Shown: one piece after another, positions 1 through 8,087 of the stretch
Layout of the letters: each line of letters begins with the position of its first letter
How positions within the stretch are numbered: the first letter of the stretch is position 1
NCBI GenBank assembly: GCA_910577605.1
Contig: CAJTON010000024.1
Span: forward strand, 12,620-43,982
DNA: 31,363 nucleotides
Origin: an uncultured Butyrivibrio sp.
GTDB taxonomy: Bacteria > Bacillota > Clostridia > Lachnospirales > Lachnospiraceae
Direction: 5' to 3'
The notes under the pieces: model-generated
The model's input: only the letters and a program-made list of their open reading frames with translations
Database searches by the model: none
What the model was told of the DNA's origin: nothing
Program-made: the position numbers and the translations under genes

Positions 1-333
1 AATGGAGGCGCACGCCACTATTCCTGTCTGTGAACGCCCGTTCATCGTAAGCTCATAAATATAATAAACGTCCTCTTTGTCCGTTACGAAGGTACCGTCC
101 GCTATCTCTTTTTCAAGCAGTTCCTTCGCCTTGTAGTATACCTCGTCCGAATATATGTCAATGTCTTTGTCAAACTGCGTTTCCGCCCTGTCGATGTTAA
201 GAAACGAGAGAGGTCTGCCGGCAACCGCCGCCTTTGCCTCCTCGCGGTTATAGACGTCGTACGGAAGAGCCGCGACTTGCGCCGCTTTCTCCGCGTCCGG
301 TCTGATACATTTAAATGGTTTTATCGTCGCCAT
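1..333 (-). CDS. DUF1015 family protein, C-terminus cut by window edge
   Basis: The first 111 residues of a protein that runs off the left edge. The start MATIKPFKCIRPD and the PYDVYN motif near residue 24 match the N-terminus of the DUF1015 family. The later stretch YYIYELTMNGRSQTGIVA is also typical of that family. The ATG at 333-331 follows an AGGAG motif about 5-9 bases upstream. The biochemical function of DUF1015 is not established to my knowledge. The gene lies directly downstream of serC and serA on the same strand, an arrangement I know from many Clostridia, which suggests a link to serine metabolism. A hairpin in the 113-base gap after serA may reduce read-through into it. The family call is fairly sure; the role is inference from context only. 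Confidence 0.8.
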   Translation of the reverse strand, partial: MATIKPFKCIRPDAEKAAQVAALPYDVYNREEAKAAVAGRPLSFLNIDRAETQFDKDIDIYSDEVYYKAKELLEKEIADGTFVTDKEDVYYIYELTMNGRSQTGIVACASI

Positions 334-410
334 TTCTGCTCCTTTTGCTTTGACAGCCGTTATTAAACAACAGCGCCCGCGCTCTGCGGGTATCCTGCCG
401 TCATAAATTG

Positions 411-440
411 TAAGCCGGGCGGTGTTTCCACCCGGCTTAG
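411..440 (-). terminator. Hairpin after serA, possible weak terminator or attenuator
   Basis: An 11-base stem (aagccgggcgg pairing with ccacccggctt, one G-U pair) around a short tttcca-type loop starts about eight bases after the serA stop. On the minus strand it is followed by acaattta, a poor U-run. It may be a partial terminator or an RNA-stabilising hairpin between serA and DUF1015 rather than a full stop. Confidence 0.45.
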
Positions 441-446
441 CTCAAA

Positions 447-1610
447 CTACTTTATCACTCTTACTTTAAGGATCCCTTCTTTAGTCTCCGCCTGCTTTGC
501 GATCTCAAACGCGCCTGCCGCGTCGATGTCAAAAACAGAGTAAGCGTACTCGCCGCGGCTCTGATTTATCATCTTCTCAATGTTGATTCCGGCGCTTCCG
601 AATGCCGCCGACAGTCCGCTGATTATATTGGGAAGGTTGCGGTGATGCACGGCGATACGCCCGGGAGTTCTGCAAACGCCCATGTCGCACGCGGGATAGT
701 TCACCGAATTACGGATATTTCCGTTTTCGATATAATCCATTATCTCCTCGACCGCCATAACCGCGCAGTTGTCCTCGGATTCCTCAGTTGACGCTCCGAG
801 ATGGGGAAAAGCAAGACATCCCTTCGTATTCGCAAGCTTCGGCGTGGGAAAGTCGGTCGCGTAAGCGGCGAGCTTTCCGGATTCCAAGGCGGCGGCTACA
901 TCTTCCGCGCACACAAGCAGATCCCTGGCGAAATTAAGAACGACTGCCCCGTCCTTCATCATCGCGATGGTATCTTTATTTATCATTTCTCTCGTATCGT
1001 CGAGAAGCGGAGTATGGACCGTGATGTAATCGCACTGCTTGAATATCTCCTCCCTCGTCGCTACGACGGTCACGCTCCTTGAAAGGTTAAGCGCGTTCTG
1101 CACTGAAAGGAAGGGATCGCAGCCGATAACCTCCATTCCGAGACTGTTGGCGGCGTTGGCAACCAAAACGCCGATTGCTCCAAGTCCGATAACTCCGAGC
1201 TTCTTACCCTTTATCTCGTGTCCGGCGTATTTTGACTTCGCCTTCTCCATGGTCTTGCCGATATTCTCGTCGTTCTTATTCTCCTCCACCCACGCGTTTG
1301 CCGCGATGAGGTTTCTTGAGGCGGCGATCATTGCCGCTATCACAAGCTCTTTTACGCCGTTGGCGTTGGCTCCGGGCGTATTGAAAACAACTATACCCTT
1401 TTCGGCACATTTATCAAGCGGGATATTGTTTACGCCTGCTCCTGCCCTCGCCACAGCCAAAAGACTGCCTGACAGCTCCATATCGTGCATTGCGGCGCTT
1501 CTGACAAGCACTGCCTGCGCCTCCTCAAAATTCTCCGTCTTCTCGTAATTATCCGAAAGACGGTCAAGTCCGACCTGAGAAATCGGATTTAAACAATTAT
1601 ATTTTATCAT
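447..1610 (-). CDS. serA: D-3-phosphoglycerate dehydrogenase with C-terminal ACT domain
   Basis: A 387-residue NAD-dependent enzyme that oxidises 3-phosphoglycerate to 3-phosphohydroxypyruvate, the first step of serine synthesis. The substrate domain has RAGAGVNNIP (55-64). The Rossmann motif GVIGLGAIG is at 139-147. The catalytic Arg is in NFARD (R229) and the catalytic His in FPHLGAS (H270). A short ACT domain, the usual serine-feedback module, fills about 317-387. The Glu of the usual Arg-Glu-His set is not evident: the segment reads TDFPTPKLA (252-260) where other PGDHs have DVFxxEP. The start at 1610 is chosen because AGGAGG sits eight bases upstream (1619-1624). The open frame continues upstream to 1664, but those residues match nothing in the family. 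The gene lies 78 bases downstream of serC. Confidence 0.93.
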   Translation of the reverse strand: MIKYNCLNPISQVGLDRLSDNYEKTENFEEAQAVLVRSAAMHDMELSGSLLAVARAGAGVNNIPLDKCAEKGIVVFNTPGANANGVKELVIAAMIAASRNLIAANAWVEENKNDENIGKTMEKAKSKYAGHEIKGKKLGVIGLGAIGVLVANAANSLGMEVIGCDPFLSVQNALNLSRSVTVVATREEIFKQCDYITVHTPLLDDTREMINKDTIAMMKDGAVVLNFARDLLVCAEDVAAALESGKLAAYATDFPTPKLANTKGCLAFPHLGASTEESEDNCAVMAVEEIMDYIENGNIRNSVNYPACDMGVCRTPGRIAVHHRNLPNIISGLSAAFGSAGINIEKMINQSRGEYAYSVFDIDAAGAFEIAKQAETKEGILKVRVIK

Positions 1611-1688
1611 TTTTATATCCTCCTGCCGATACATCCAAGAGACTCTCGTACTGCTCCGGAGCATATGCCGCCGCGGAACAGGGATGTT

Positions 1689-2774
1689 CTACTCGGCGTT
1701 TTCCTTTTCAAATTTTCTCATAAACTCAACAAGCTTCTCCACGCCCTCGACCGGCATCGCGTTATAGATGCTTGCCCTCATGCCGCCGACGCTGCGGTGT
1801 CCCTTGAGATTCTCAAAGCCCGCCTTCTTAGCCTCAGCAACGAACTTGGCGTCAAGCTCTTCATTGCCTGTGACAAACGGAACATTCATAAGAGAGCGGT
1901 CCTCTTTTACCACGGTTCCCTTAAAGAGCCTGCTCTCGTCAAGGAAATCGTAAAGTATCTTCGCTTTCTTCTCGTTGTGCTCCTTCATAGCGGTAAGTCC
2001 GCCCATTTTCTTTATCCACTTGAACACCTTGCCGCAGATATAAATTCCGTATGCGGGCGGCGTGTTGTAAAGCGAATCATTGTCGGCGTGTATCTTGTAT
2101 TTAAGCATCGTAGGCGTTCCGGGAAGAGTATCCTCGGTTATCAGATCCTCCCTGATTATAACGATAACAACGCCCGCGGGTCCGATATTTTTCTGTACCC
2201 CGCCGTAGATAACGCCGTATTTGCTTACGTCCACAGGCTCCGAAAGGAAGCATGACGAAACGTCTGCCACAAGCGTATGCCCCTTGGTATCGGGCAGCGT
2301 CTTGAATTTCGTGCCGTAGATCGTATTGTTTTCACAGATATATACATAGTCGCAGTCCTCGGGTATATCAAGGTCCGAGCAGTCGGGTATGTATGAGAAG
2401 GTCTTGTCTGCGGACGACGCAAGCTCTATCGCCTCGCCGTATATCTTCGCCTCCTGATACGCCTTCTTCGCCCACTGTCCCGTGACAATGTAGCCCGCCT
2501 TCTTGTTTTTCATAAGATTCATAGGAATCATCGCGAACTGCTGCGACGCTCCTCCCTGAAGGAAAAGAACCTTATAATTGTCGGGTATGTTCATAAGCTC
2601 TCTGAGGTCTTTCTCCGCCTCTTTGATGATGCCGTCGTAAACCTTCGAGCGATGGCTCATCTCCATCACGGACATCCCGCATCCTCTGTAATCCAGCATT
2701 TCCTCCGCCGCTTCCTTAAGGACCTCCTCCGGAAGTACGGCCGGACCTGCCGAAAAGTTATAAATTCGTCCCAC
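1689..2774 (-). CDS. serC: Phosphoserine aminotransferase
   Basis: A 361-residue class V PLP aminotransferase converting 3-phosphohydroxypyruvate and glutamate to O-phosphoserine and 2-oxoglutarate. The start (NFSAGPAVLPEEVL) and SHRS at 40-43 are SerC hallmarks. The cofactor site is complete: GGAS (74-77), W101 stacking on PLP, D171 for the pyridine nitrogen, and K195 in GGVQKNIGPAG as the Schiff-base lysine. Length is normal for the family. The start codon is GTG (2774-2772), supported by AGGAGG nine bases upstream. A near-consensus promoter lies just upstream, so serC appears to head the serC-serA-DUF1015 transcript. No serB phosphatase is visible in the window. Confidence 0.96.
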   Translation of the reverse strand: MGRIYNFSAGPAVLPEEVLKEAAEEMLDYRGCGMSVMEMSHRSKVYDGIIKEAEKDLRELMNIPDNYKVLFLQGGASQQFAMIPMNLMKNKKAGYIVTGQWAKKAYQEAKIYGEAIELASSADKTFSYIPDCSDLDIPEDCDYVYICENNTIYGTKFKTLPDTKGHTLVADVSSCFLSEPVDVSKYGVIYGGVQKNIGPAGVVIVIIREDLITEDTLPGTPTMLKYKIHADNDSLYNTPPAYGIYICGKVFKWIKKMGGLTAMKEHNEKKAKILYDFLDESRLFKGTVVKEDRSLMNVPFVTGNEELDAKFVAEAKKAGFENLKGHRSVGGMRASIYNAMPVEGVEKLVEFMRKFEKENAE

Positions 2775-2810
2775 TTTAATGTGCCTCCTGTAAAAAATAT
2801 ATTCTTTAGT

Positions 2811-2839
2811 ATTCTACGTCAAAAAACTGTTGCCGTCAA
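2811..2839 (-). promoter_or_regulatory. Sigma-A-type promoter of the serC operon
   Basis: On the minus strand TTGACG (2839-2834), a 17-base spacer and TAGAAT (2816-2811) form a good housekeeping promoter about 37 bases before the serC GTG. It sits just after the methyltransferase stop, so the ser genes can be transcribed independently of that gene. Confidence 0.6.
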
Positions 2840-2853
2840 TAGGGCGGGGAAGG

Positions 2854-3612
2854 TTAATTCCTACGCGAATAAACCATTAACTGAATACCGTCCTCACCTG
2901 ACTTTGCCCCGTGAAAATCCGAAAAGCTGTCAATGACGGTCATACCTCTCTTTGACATAATGCCTTTTATTTCACTCAGAGAATACAGTCTTGTAGGATT
3001 CCCGTCTTCTATAACGGGTCTTTCAAGCTTTTCACCGTAGCGGTAATCCTTCTGCCCGTACAGCATTATTCCGCTTTCGTTGTCCCACTCAAACGAAGAA
3101 AGCGTAAGTCCTTTTTTGCCGGCATCCCACAACCTGCAAGGAAAACGTTTTTTTGCATAGTCGGCGTTCATAATATCCATAAAATGCTTGCCGCCCGGTT
3201 TGAGCGCTTTTGCTATCACGTCAAATATTTTCAGATTCTCTTTGTCGTTTTCCAGATAGCCTATGGCTCCGTCTCCCATGTTTATAACAAGGTCAAACTC
3301 CTCTTCAAATATGATATCTCTTATATCCATCAGTATAAATTCAGCGTTCAATCCTTTTTCCGCCGCGATTTTATTCGCGTAATCCACATATTCTTTTGTA
3401 ATATCAACGCCTGTAACTACAAATCCTCTTGCCGCAAGTTCAAGCGAATGCCTTCCGAATCCGCATGCAAGATCAAGTATGCGCTCTCCTCTGTTTAATT
3501 CCAGTCTTTCAATCAGAAAATCCACTTGTTCCTCGGTACTTTCCGCCCAAGATTGCTCCATGATGTCGAGGCTCCATATTTTTTTATACCAATCTGCTCC
3601 CGATGATTTCAT
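2854..3612 (-). CDS. Class I SAM-dependent methyltransferase
   Basis: A 252-residue protein with the class I Rossmann methyltransferase core. Motif I is ILDLACGFGRHS (45-56), the acidic end of strand beta-2 is GVD (68-70), and FDLVINMGDGAIGYL follows as motif IV. After the core, ALKPGGKHFMDIMN is the usual post-motif strand. The tail (about 170-252) looks like a small substrate lid, as in Methyltransf_11/25-type enzymes. The substrate cannot be told from sequence. The ATG at 3612 is supported by GGAGGT upstream. The gene looks more AT-rich than serC and serA. It lies 79 bases upstream of serC, but serC has its own promoter, so a functional link to serine synthesis is not shown. Confidence 0.82.
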   Translation of the reverse strand: MKSSGADWYKKIWSLDIMEQSWAESTEEQVDFLIERLELNRGERILDLACGFGRHSLELAARGFVVTGVDITKEYVDYANKIAAEKGLNAEFILMDIRDIIFEEEFDLVINMGDGAIGYLENDKENLKIFDVIAKALKPGGKHFMDIMNADYAKKRFPCRLWDAGKKGLTLSSFEWDNESGIMLYGQKDYRYGEKLERPVIEDGNPTRLYSLSEIKGIMSKRGMTVIDSFSDFHGAKSGEDGIQLMVYSRRN

Positions 3613-3792
3613 TTTCTACCTCCGCTTATTTTTTGCCGGCATCTTTATCATATCAGCGGTAAAAAAAATTACTAGACTTGTATTTTTATATATGTTATAT
3701 TTTTGTATTAAGTGCGGGATATTTTTATATACAAAATAATGCCCGTGTTCTCAATTTTTTCCTTAAAAATCTCCTATTAATTATATATAAAG

Positions 3793-3821
3793 TTGATTTC
3801 CGCCGCCCTTTATGCTATAAT
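3793..3821 (+). promoter_or_regulatory. Strong extended -10 promoter for the marR-adh-aldh operon
   Basis: TTGATT (3793-3798), a 17-base spacer and TATAAT (3816-3821), preceded by a TGC extended -10, give a near-consensus sigma-A promoter. Transcription would start near 3828, inside the inverted repeat described separately. Confidence 0.75.
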
Positions 3822-3824
3822 TTC

Positions 3825-3838
3825 GTTGATTTATCAAC
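3825..3838 (+). promoter_or_regulatory. Inverted-repeat operator, probable MarR autoregulatory site
   Basis: GTTGA-ttta-TCAAC is a perfect inverted repeat covering the expected transcription start, three bases after the -10 box and 14 bases before the marR ATG. MarR proteins commonly bind short palindromes here and repress their own operons. Binding by this MarR is inferred. Confidence 0.6.
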
Positions 3839-3852
3839 AAGTGAGGTGCATC

Positions 3853-4296
3853 ATGATCAACCGTTTCGATATGTTTACCACTTCGATCACGCAGATTTAC
3901 AAATCCCTGCAACGCATCAAGAACCGCGAGATGACGGAATTCAATCTCAAAGGAACGCATACGATGTGCATTTTCCGTCTGGGGCGCAGACCCGAGGGGA
4001 TGACGCTCACGGCTTTAAGCGCAGCCTGCGAGGAGGATAAGGCGGCTATGTCGCGCACCGTCGCGGAGCTTACAAGGGACGGCTTCGTGACCGTCGATTC
4101 CGAGCGCAAGTACCGCGCGCCCATCACGCTCACCGATAAGGGAAGGCTTGTCGCAAAGCGTGTGGACGAAATGGTCGAGGAGGCGGTGGCTGCCGGAGGC
4201 GACGGGCTTTCCGAGGAGGAACGCCGCAATTTTTACTACGCGCTTGAGCTTATATCCGAAAATCTCAGGAAATATTTAAAGGAGGAATCTGATTAA
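3853..4296 (+). CDS. MarR family winged-helix transcriptional regulator
   Basis: A 147-residue regulator. An N-terminal helix (MINRFDMFTTSITQIYKSL) is followed by a winged helix-turn-helix. Its core is LTALSAACEEDKAAMSRTVAELTRDGFV (about 52-79), the recognition helix carrying AMSRTVAEL. The wing is DSERKYRAPITLTDKG, typical of MarR. The C-terminal dimerisation helices end in LRKYLKEESD. The start at 3853 is supported by GAGGTG just upstream and by the promoter. Upstream in-frame codons would lie before the predicted transcription start. Its TAA shares one base with the ATG of the alcohol dehydrogenase, so it should be translated together with the two oxidoreductases. It probably represses them and responds to an aldehyde, alcohol or related ligand (inference). 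Confidence 0.88.
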   Translation: MINRFDMFTTSITQIYKSLQRIKNREMTEFNLKGTHTMCIFRLGRRPEGMTLTALSAACEEDKAAMSRTVAELTRDGFVTVDSERKYRAPITLTDKGRLVAKRVDEMVEEAVAAGGDGLSEEERRNFYYALELISENLRKYLKEESD

Positions 4297-5516
4297 TGTT
4301 TATTCTGAAAAAAATTTACTGCCGCTGCTTTCAGCAGATATTTCACATCGCGATACCCTTTCTGCCGTACCGCAAGCCCAAAATCCTAAACGGCGTGGAC
4401 GAACTGCCCGCTCTTTTGCGTAAGAAAAAAGCGGATTCGGTCATGCTTGTCACCGACAAAAGCATACGGGGCTTCGGGCTTACCTCGCGTCTGGAAAAGC
4501 TGCTTTCAGACGAAGGAATAAAATGCGCCGTGTATGACAACACCGTGGCAAACCCTACGACCGATAATGTCGAAGAAGCAAGGCAGCTTTATCTGGATAA
4601 CGGCTGTCAGGCAATTATCGGTTTCGGGGGCGGCTCCTCAATCGACTGCGCAAAAGCGGCAGGCGCAAGGATCGCAAAGCCGAAGCAGTCGCTTGAACAG
4701 ATGGGCGGCATCCTTAAAGTACGCAAAAAACTTCCCACGCTCATAGCGATACCCACAACTGCGGGAACCGGAAGCGAAACGACGCTCGCCGCCGTGATTA
4801 CGGATTCGGAGACAAGACACAAATACCCCATCAACGATTTTCCGCTGATACCGCATTACGCCGTGCTTGACCCGGATGTCACGAGGACGCTGCCGCCCTC
4901 GCTCACCGCAAGCACCGGAATGGACGCGCTCACCCACGCGGTGGAGGCGTATATCGGCAGATCGACGACCGCCGGAACGCGCAAGGATTCCGTTAAAGCG
5001 GTTCAGCTTATTTTTAAATACATCAGACGCGCCTGCGCCGACGGAAACGATATGAAGGCGCGCAAGCAGATGCTTTACGCCGCTTATCTCGCGGGCAGCG
5101 CTTTCACCAAGTCCTATGTCGGCTATGTGCACGCCGTGGCGCATTCTCTCGGCGGAAAATACAACACTCCCCACGGTCTTGCCAACGCCGTTCTTCTCCC
5201 CCATGTGCTTGAGGAATACGGCGAAACCTGCGAGCGTAAACTCAATAAGCTTGCGATCGCCGTAGGGCTTTCAGATTCCGAAGCCGAGGATTTCGTGGGC
5301 GCGACCGCATTTATTGAGTCAATAAAACAGATGAAGCTTGACCTCGGTATCCCCGACGTTCTTCCGGAAATAAAAGAAGAGGATATTCCCGAACTGGCAA
5401 AGCACGCCGACAAAGAGGGCAATCCTTTGTATCCCGTTCCGAAGCTTATGAGCGCAAAACAGCTTGAACAGTTCTATTACGATGTAATGCAGACCGAAGG
5501 AGCCTCCAATGAATGA
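4296..5516 (+). CDS. Iron-containing (group III) alcohol dehydrogenase
   Basis: A 406-residue Fe-ADH that should interconvert an alcohol and an aldehyde with NAD(P)H. The dinucleotide region has GFGGGSSIDCAKA near 109-121, and AIPTTAGTGSE marks the second nucleotide motif. Metal ligands align with those of FucO: D210 and H214 in GMDALTHAVEAY, H279 in YVHAVAH, and H293 in NTPHGLANA. About 30 residues (MFILKKIYCRCFQQIFHIAI) precede the usual family start. They are hydrophobic and cysteine-containing, and could form a membrane-associated helix. A GGAGG 10 bases upstream supports this start. The frame overlaps marR by one base and the aldehyde dehydrogenase by eight, so the three products are tightly coupled. 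Substrate is unknown. Confidence 0.92.
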   Translation: MFILKKIYCRCFQQIFHIAIPFLPYRKPKILNGVDELPALLRKKKADSVMLVTDKSIRGFGLTSRLEKLLSDEGIKCAVYDNTVANPTTDNVEEARQLYLDNGCQAIIGFGGGSSIDCAKAAGARIAKPKQSLEQMGGILKVRKKLPTLIAIPTTAGTGSETTLAAVITDSETRHKYPINDFPLIPHYAVLDPDVTRTLPPSLTASTGMDALTHAVEAYIGRSTTAGTRKDSVKAVQLIFKYIRRACADGNDMKARKQMLYAAYLAGSAFTKSYVGYVHAVAHSLGGKYNTPHGLANAVLLPHVLEEYGETCERKLNKLAIAVGLSDSEAEDFVGATAFIESIKQMKLDLGIPDVLPEIKEEDIPELAKHADKEGNPLYPVPKLMSAKQLEQFYYDVMQTEGASNE

Positions 5517-6888
5517 AAACGACATCAAAACTCTCATAGAGAAGCAGAAAAAATTTTACACGTCCGGACGTACTCTTGACATTAAATACCGTCTTGACGC
5601 CCTAAAACGCCTCAAGGATAAAATAAACGCCAATCTGGACGAGATACACGGCGCGATACGCAAAGACCTAGGAAAAAGCGCCTTTGAAAGCTATATGTGC
5701 GAAACGGGACTGGCGTTAAGCGAAATATCCTATATGCTTAAACACACAAGACGCTTTTCAAGGGAACGCCGCGTACTTACGCCGTTAGCTCAGTTTGCCT
5801 CAAGAAGCTTTGTCAAGCCTTCTCCCTACGGTACGGTCCTCATCATGAGTCCGTGGAACTATCCGTTCCTACTGACGGTAGACCCTTTAGCCGACGCGCT
5901 TGCCGCGGGGAACACCGTGATAATAAAACCGAGCGCCTATTCGCCCGAAACCTCCATAGTAATCGCAAAGCTTGTCGCCGAATGCTTTCCGCCGGAATAC
6001 GTCGCCGTGATAACCGGAGGGCGCGAAGAAAACAAGGCTCTGCTGAAACAAGAATTCGACTATATATTTTTTACGGGAAGTCAGGCTGTCGGACGCGAGG
6101 TAATGCGAAGCGCCGCCGAGAACCTCACGCCCGTATCTCTTGAGCTTGGCGGAAAAAGTCCGTGCATCGTAGATTCCTCCGCCAATATAAAGCTCGCCGC
6201 AAAACGCATCGTTTTCGGCAAATACTTAAACTGCGGCCAGACTTGCGTCGCTCCCGACTATGTTTACTGCCACGCCTCCGTAAAAGAACGCTTTATCGAG
6301 GCTGTCAAAAAAGAAATCACGCTCCAGTTCGGCAGCGAGCCGCTTGCATCGGCCGACTACGGCAAAATCATAAACGCCGTCCATTTTGAACGCGTAAACG
6401 GACTTATAGACCCCGAAAAGCTTGTTTTTGGCGGAGAAAGCGATCCCGAAACCCTTCAGATAGCGCCCGCCGTCATGGACGGGGTGACCCGCTCCGACAA
6501 AATAATGCAGGAGGAGATTTTCGGTCCCGTTATGCCGGTAATGACCTTTAACGATATCGGCAGCGTTATTGAGGACGTTAATTCCCAGCCCCATCCTCTC
6601 GCGCTTTATATTTTCGCAAAAGACAAAAAAATCATACGGCGCGTGACTAGATCATGCAGCTTTGGCGGCGGATGCGTCAACGACACCGTGATCCACCTTG
6701 CCACCTCGAACATGGGCTTCGGCGGCGTGGGCGCGAGCGGTATCGGTTCATACCACGGCAAGGCGGGCTTCGACGCGTTCTCGCACTATAAGAGTATCGT
6801 GGATAAAAAAACTTGGATGGACCTGCCCATGCGCTACCGTCCGTACAAGAAGTTTAACGGAAAGCTTATCCGTATGTTCCTCAAATAA
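5509..6888 (+). CDS. NAD(P)-dependent aldehyde dehydrogenase, ALDH3-like
   Basis: A 459-residue aldehyde dehydrogenase, short like the ALDH3/fatty-aldehyde group. Cofactor and catalytic motifs are intact: SPWNYPF near 113-119 (the conserved Asn), IKPSAYSPET, FFTGSQAVG, E212 in LELGGKSP and the nucleophile C246 in NCGQTCVAPDY. The end (MRYRPYKKFNGKLIRMFLK) is basic and amphipathic. This resembles the membrane-proximal tails of fatty-aldehyde dehydrogenases and suggests long-chain or hydrophobic aldehydes. The start overlaps the alcohol dehydrogenase by eight bases and follows an AAGGAG motif. With its partner it could carry an alcohol through the aldehyde to the acid, or remove toxic aldehydes. 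I saw no terminator directly after it. Confidence 0.94.
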   Translation: MNENDIKTLIEKQKKFYTSGRTLDIKYRLDALKRLKDKINANLDEIHGAIRKDLGKSAFESYMCETGLALSEISYMLKHTRRFSRERRVLTPLAQFASRSFVKPSPYGTVLIMSPWNYPFLLTVDPLADALAAGNTVIIKPSAYSPETSIVIAKLVAECFPPEYVAVITGGREENKALLKQEFDYIFFTGSQAVGREVMRSAAENLTPVSLELGGKSPCIVDSSANIKLAAKRIVFGKYLNCGQTCVAPDYVYCHASVKERFIEAVKKEITLQFGSEPLASADYGKIINAVHFERVNGLIDPEKLVFGGESDPETLQIAPAVMDGVTRSDKIMQEEIFGPVMPVMTFNDIGSVIEDVNSQPHPLALYIFAKDKKIIRRVTRSCSFGGGCVNDTVIHLATSNMGFGGVGASGIGSYHGKAGFDAFSHYKSIVDKKTWMDLPMRYRPYKKFNGKLIRMFLK

Positions 6889-6915
6889 AGATTACTTAAA
6901 TACATTACTCCTATA

Positions 6916-6945
6916 TTGCCCGACCCGGCGCGCTTGTGGTATAAT
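6916..6945 (+). promoter_or_regulatory. Promoter for the DUF4003-GNAT genes
   Basis: TTGCCC (6916-6921), an 18-base spacer and TATAAT (6940-6945) with a TGG extension give a good sigma-A promoter. The leader to the ATG at 7074 is about 120 bases. It has only weak hairpins (for example tgcagt...actgca near 7010-7035) and no riboswitch I can recognise. Confidence 0.6.
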
Positions 6946-7073
6946 GAACACAATGAGCCAAGCGGCTGTGTAACAGACATTTGGCGACAGCCCGTTCAAC
7001 GAGGAAAATGCAGTTTTTTGAGCGTCACTGCACTTGAACTCAAATATCCGCACCGGCAAGGAGGGAATATATT

Positions 7074-8057
7074 ATGGATACACAGACTATGCGAGACTGC
7101 GAACAGTTTATCGCCAACAAAAATGCAATTAAAAAGGTTTTTCCGTGGGACGGCGGTCTTATCCATACCTGCTGCGCGGGAATTTATTCGTCGAAAGGAA
7201 TTGCGGTAGATACGGATGTACTGTCCGGATGCCGCAATATGTTCAAATCCAAGACCAATATTTTTTCCAACTTTCGAAGCGCCGTAAGCACTCCGCTTAT
7301 CTCGCTTCTCGCCACCGGAAATATGCCTGAGCTTACTCTGGACAACGCAATGGCTATATATAAGCGGCTCAAAAAACAAATACGCAGTTCAACGTTTCTG
7401 CCGCTTACGGCAATGATCATAGCCCAGTCTGCCGAACCTTACGATTTTGACCGCATTATTGAAAGGACAGGACATATATATTCGCTTATGAAATCCAGGC
7501 ATCCCTTCCTTACGTCGGGGGAGGATAACGCGCTCTGCGCTCTTATGGCTATGTCCGGCAAAACGGACGACGCTATGATCTCGGACATGGAGGAATGCTA
7601 CCGCATTCTGAAAAAACAGTTCTCCTACGCAAACGCGGTCCAGTCCTTAAGCCATGTGCTTGCGCTGTGCGACGGCCCTGCCGCTGACAAATGCGAAAGA
7701 ACGGTGCGGCTTTTCAAAACCCTCAAAGATTCAGGCTGCAAATACGGCACGAGCTACGAACTCGCCTCATTAGGAATTCTCGCAATGTCCGCTTCCGACT
7801 TAAATGAAACAGCATCGCTTATTAAAGAAATAGCTTCATGGCTCTCAAAGCAAAAAGGCTTTGGGATAATGAGCCCTGTAAGCAAAAGACAGCGCCTTAT
7901 GTATGCTGGAATAATTGCCGGCAGAAAATATACTGAGGGAACCGCAATGCGGGTCACTTCAATAAACGGCGTTCTCTCAATGATAATAGCACAGCAGCTT
8001 ATAGCCGCAAGCGCAGCGGCGGGCGCGGCTGCCGCTGCCGCTTCCTCAAGCACATAA
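7074..8057 (+). CDS. DUF4003 family protein
   Basis: A 327-residue, largely helical protein that I place in the DUF4003 family. Matching features are the start pattern (helix, then GLIHTCCAGIYSSKGIAVD), IYKRLKKQIRSSTFLPLTAMIIAQ near 100-120, YDFDRIIERTGHIYSLMKSRHPFLTSGEDN, and an Ala/Ser-rich tail (AAAGAAAAAASSST) that follows an IAQQLIAAS helix. There is no signal peptide or clear catalytic motif, and I know of no established function. AAGGAGGG nine bases before the ATG and a strong promoter upstream suggest good expression. The GNAT gene starts 30 bases downstream with its own GGAGG and is probably cotranscribed. Confidence 0.72.
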   Translation: MDTQTMRDCEQFIANKNAIKKVFPWDGGLIHTCCAGIYSSKGIAVDTDVLSGCRNMFKSKTNIFSNFRSAVSTPLISLLATGNMPELTLDNAMAIYKRLKKQIRSSTFLPLTAMIIAQSAEPYDFDRIIERTGHIYSLMKSRHPFLTSGEDNALCALMAMSGKTDDAMISDMEECYRILKKQFSYANAVQSLSHVLALCDGPAADKCERTVRLFKTLKDSGCKYGTSYELASLGILAMSASDLNETASLIKEIASWLSKQKGFGIMSPVSKRQRLMYAGIIAGRKYTEGTAMRVTSINGVLSMIIAQQLIAASAAAGAAAAAASSST

Positions 8058-8087
8058 TAAAATACAGGAAAGCGCGGAGGCGGAATA

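Noticed and set aside
1653..1662. Perfect palindrome GCTCCGGAGC between serC and serA
   Set aside because: It is only ten bases, without promoter boxes or a U-run nearby, so chance is a sufficient explanation.
1611..1664. 18-residue upstream extension of serA
   Set aside because: AGGAGG sits at the right distance from the ATG at 1610 and the extension does not resemble PGDH.
6946..7073. Riboswitch or small gene in the leader before the DUF4003 gene
   Set aside because: Only weak short hairpins are visible and no known riboswitch core or supported start codon was found.
7990..8057. Ala/Ser-rich end of the DUF4003 protein as a frameshift or repeat artefact
   Set aside because: The frame is uninterrupted and, as far as I recall, Ala/Ser-rich tails are usual in this family.
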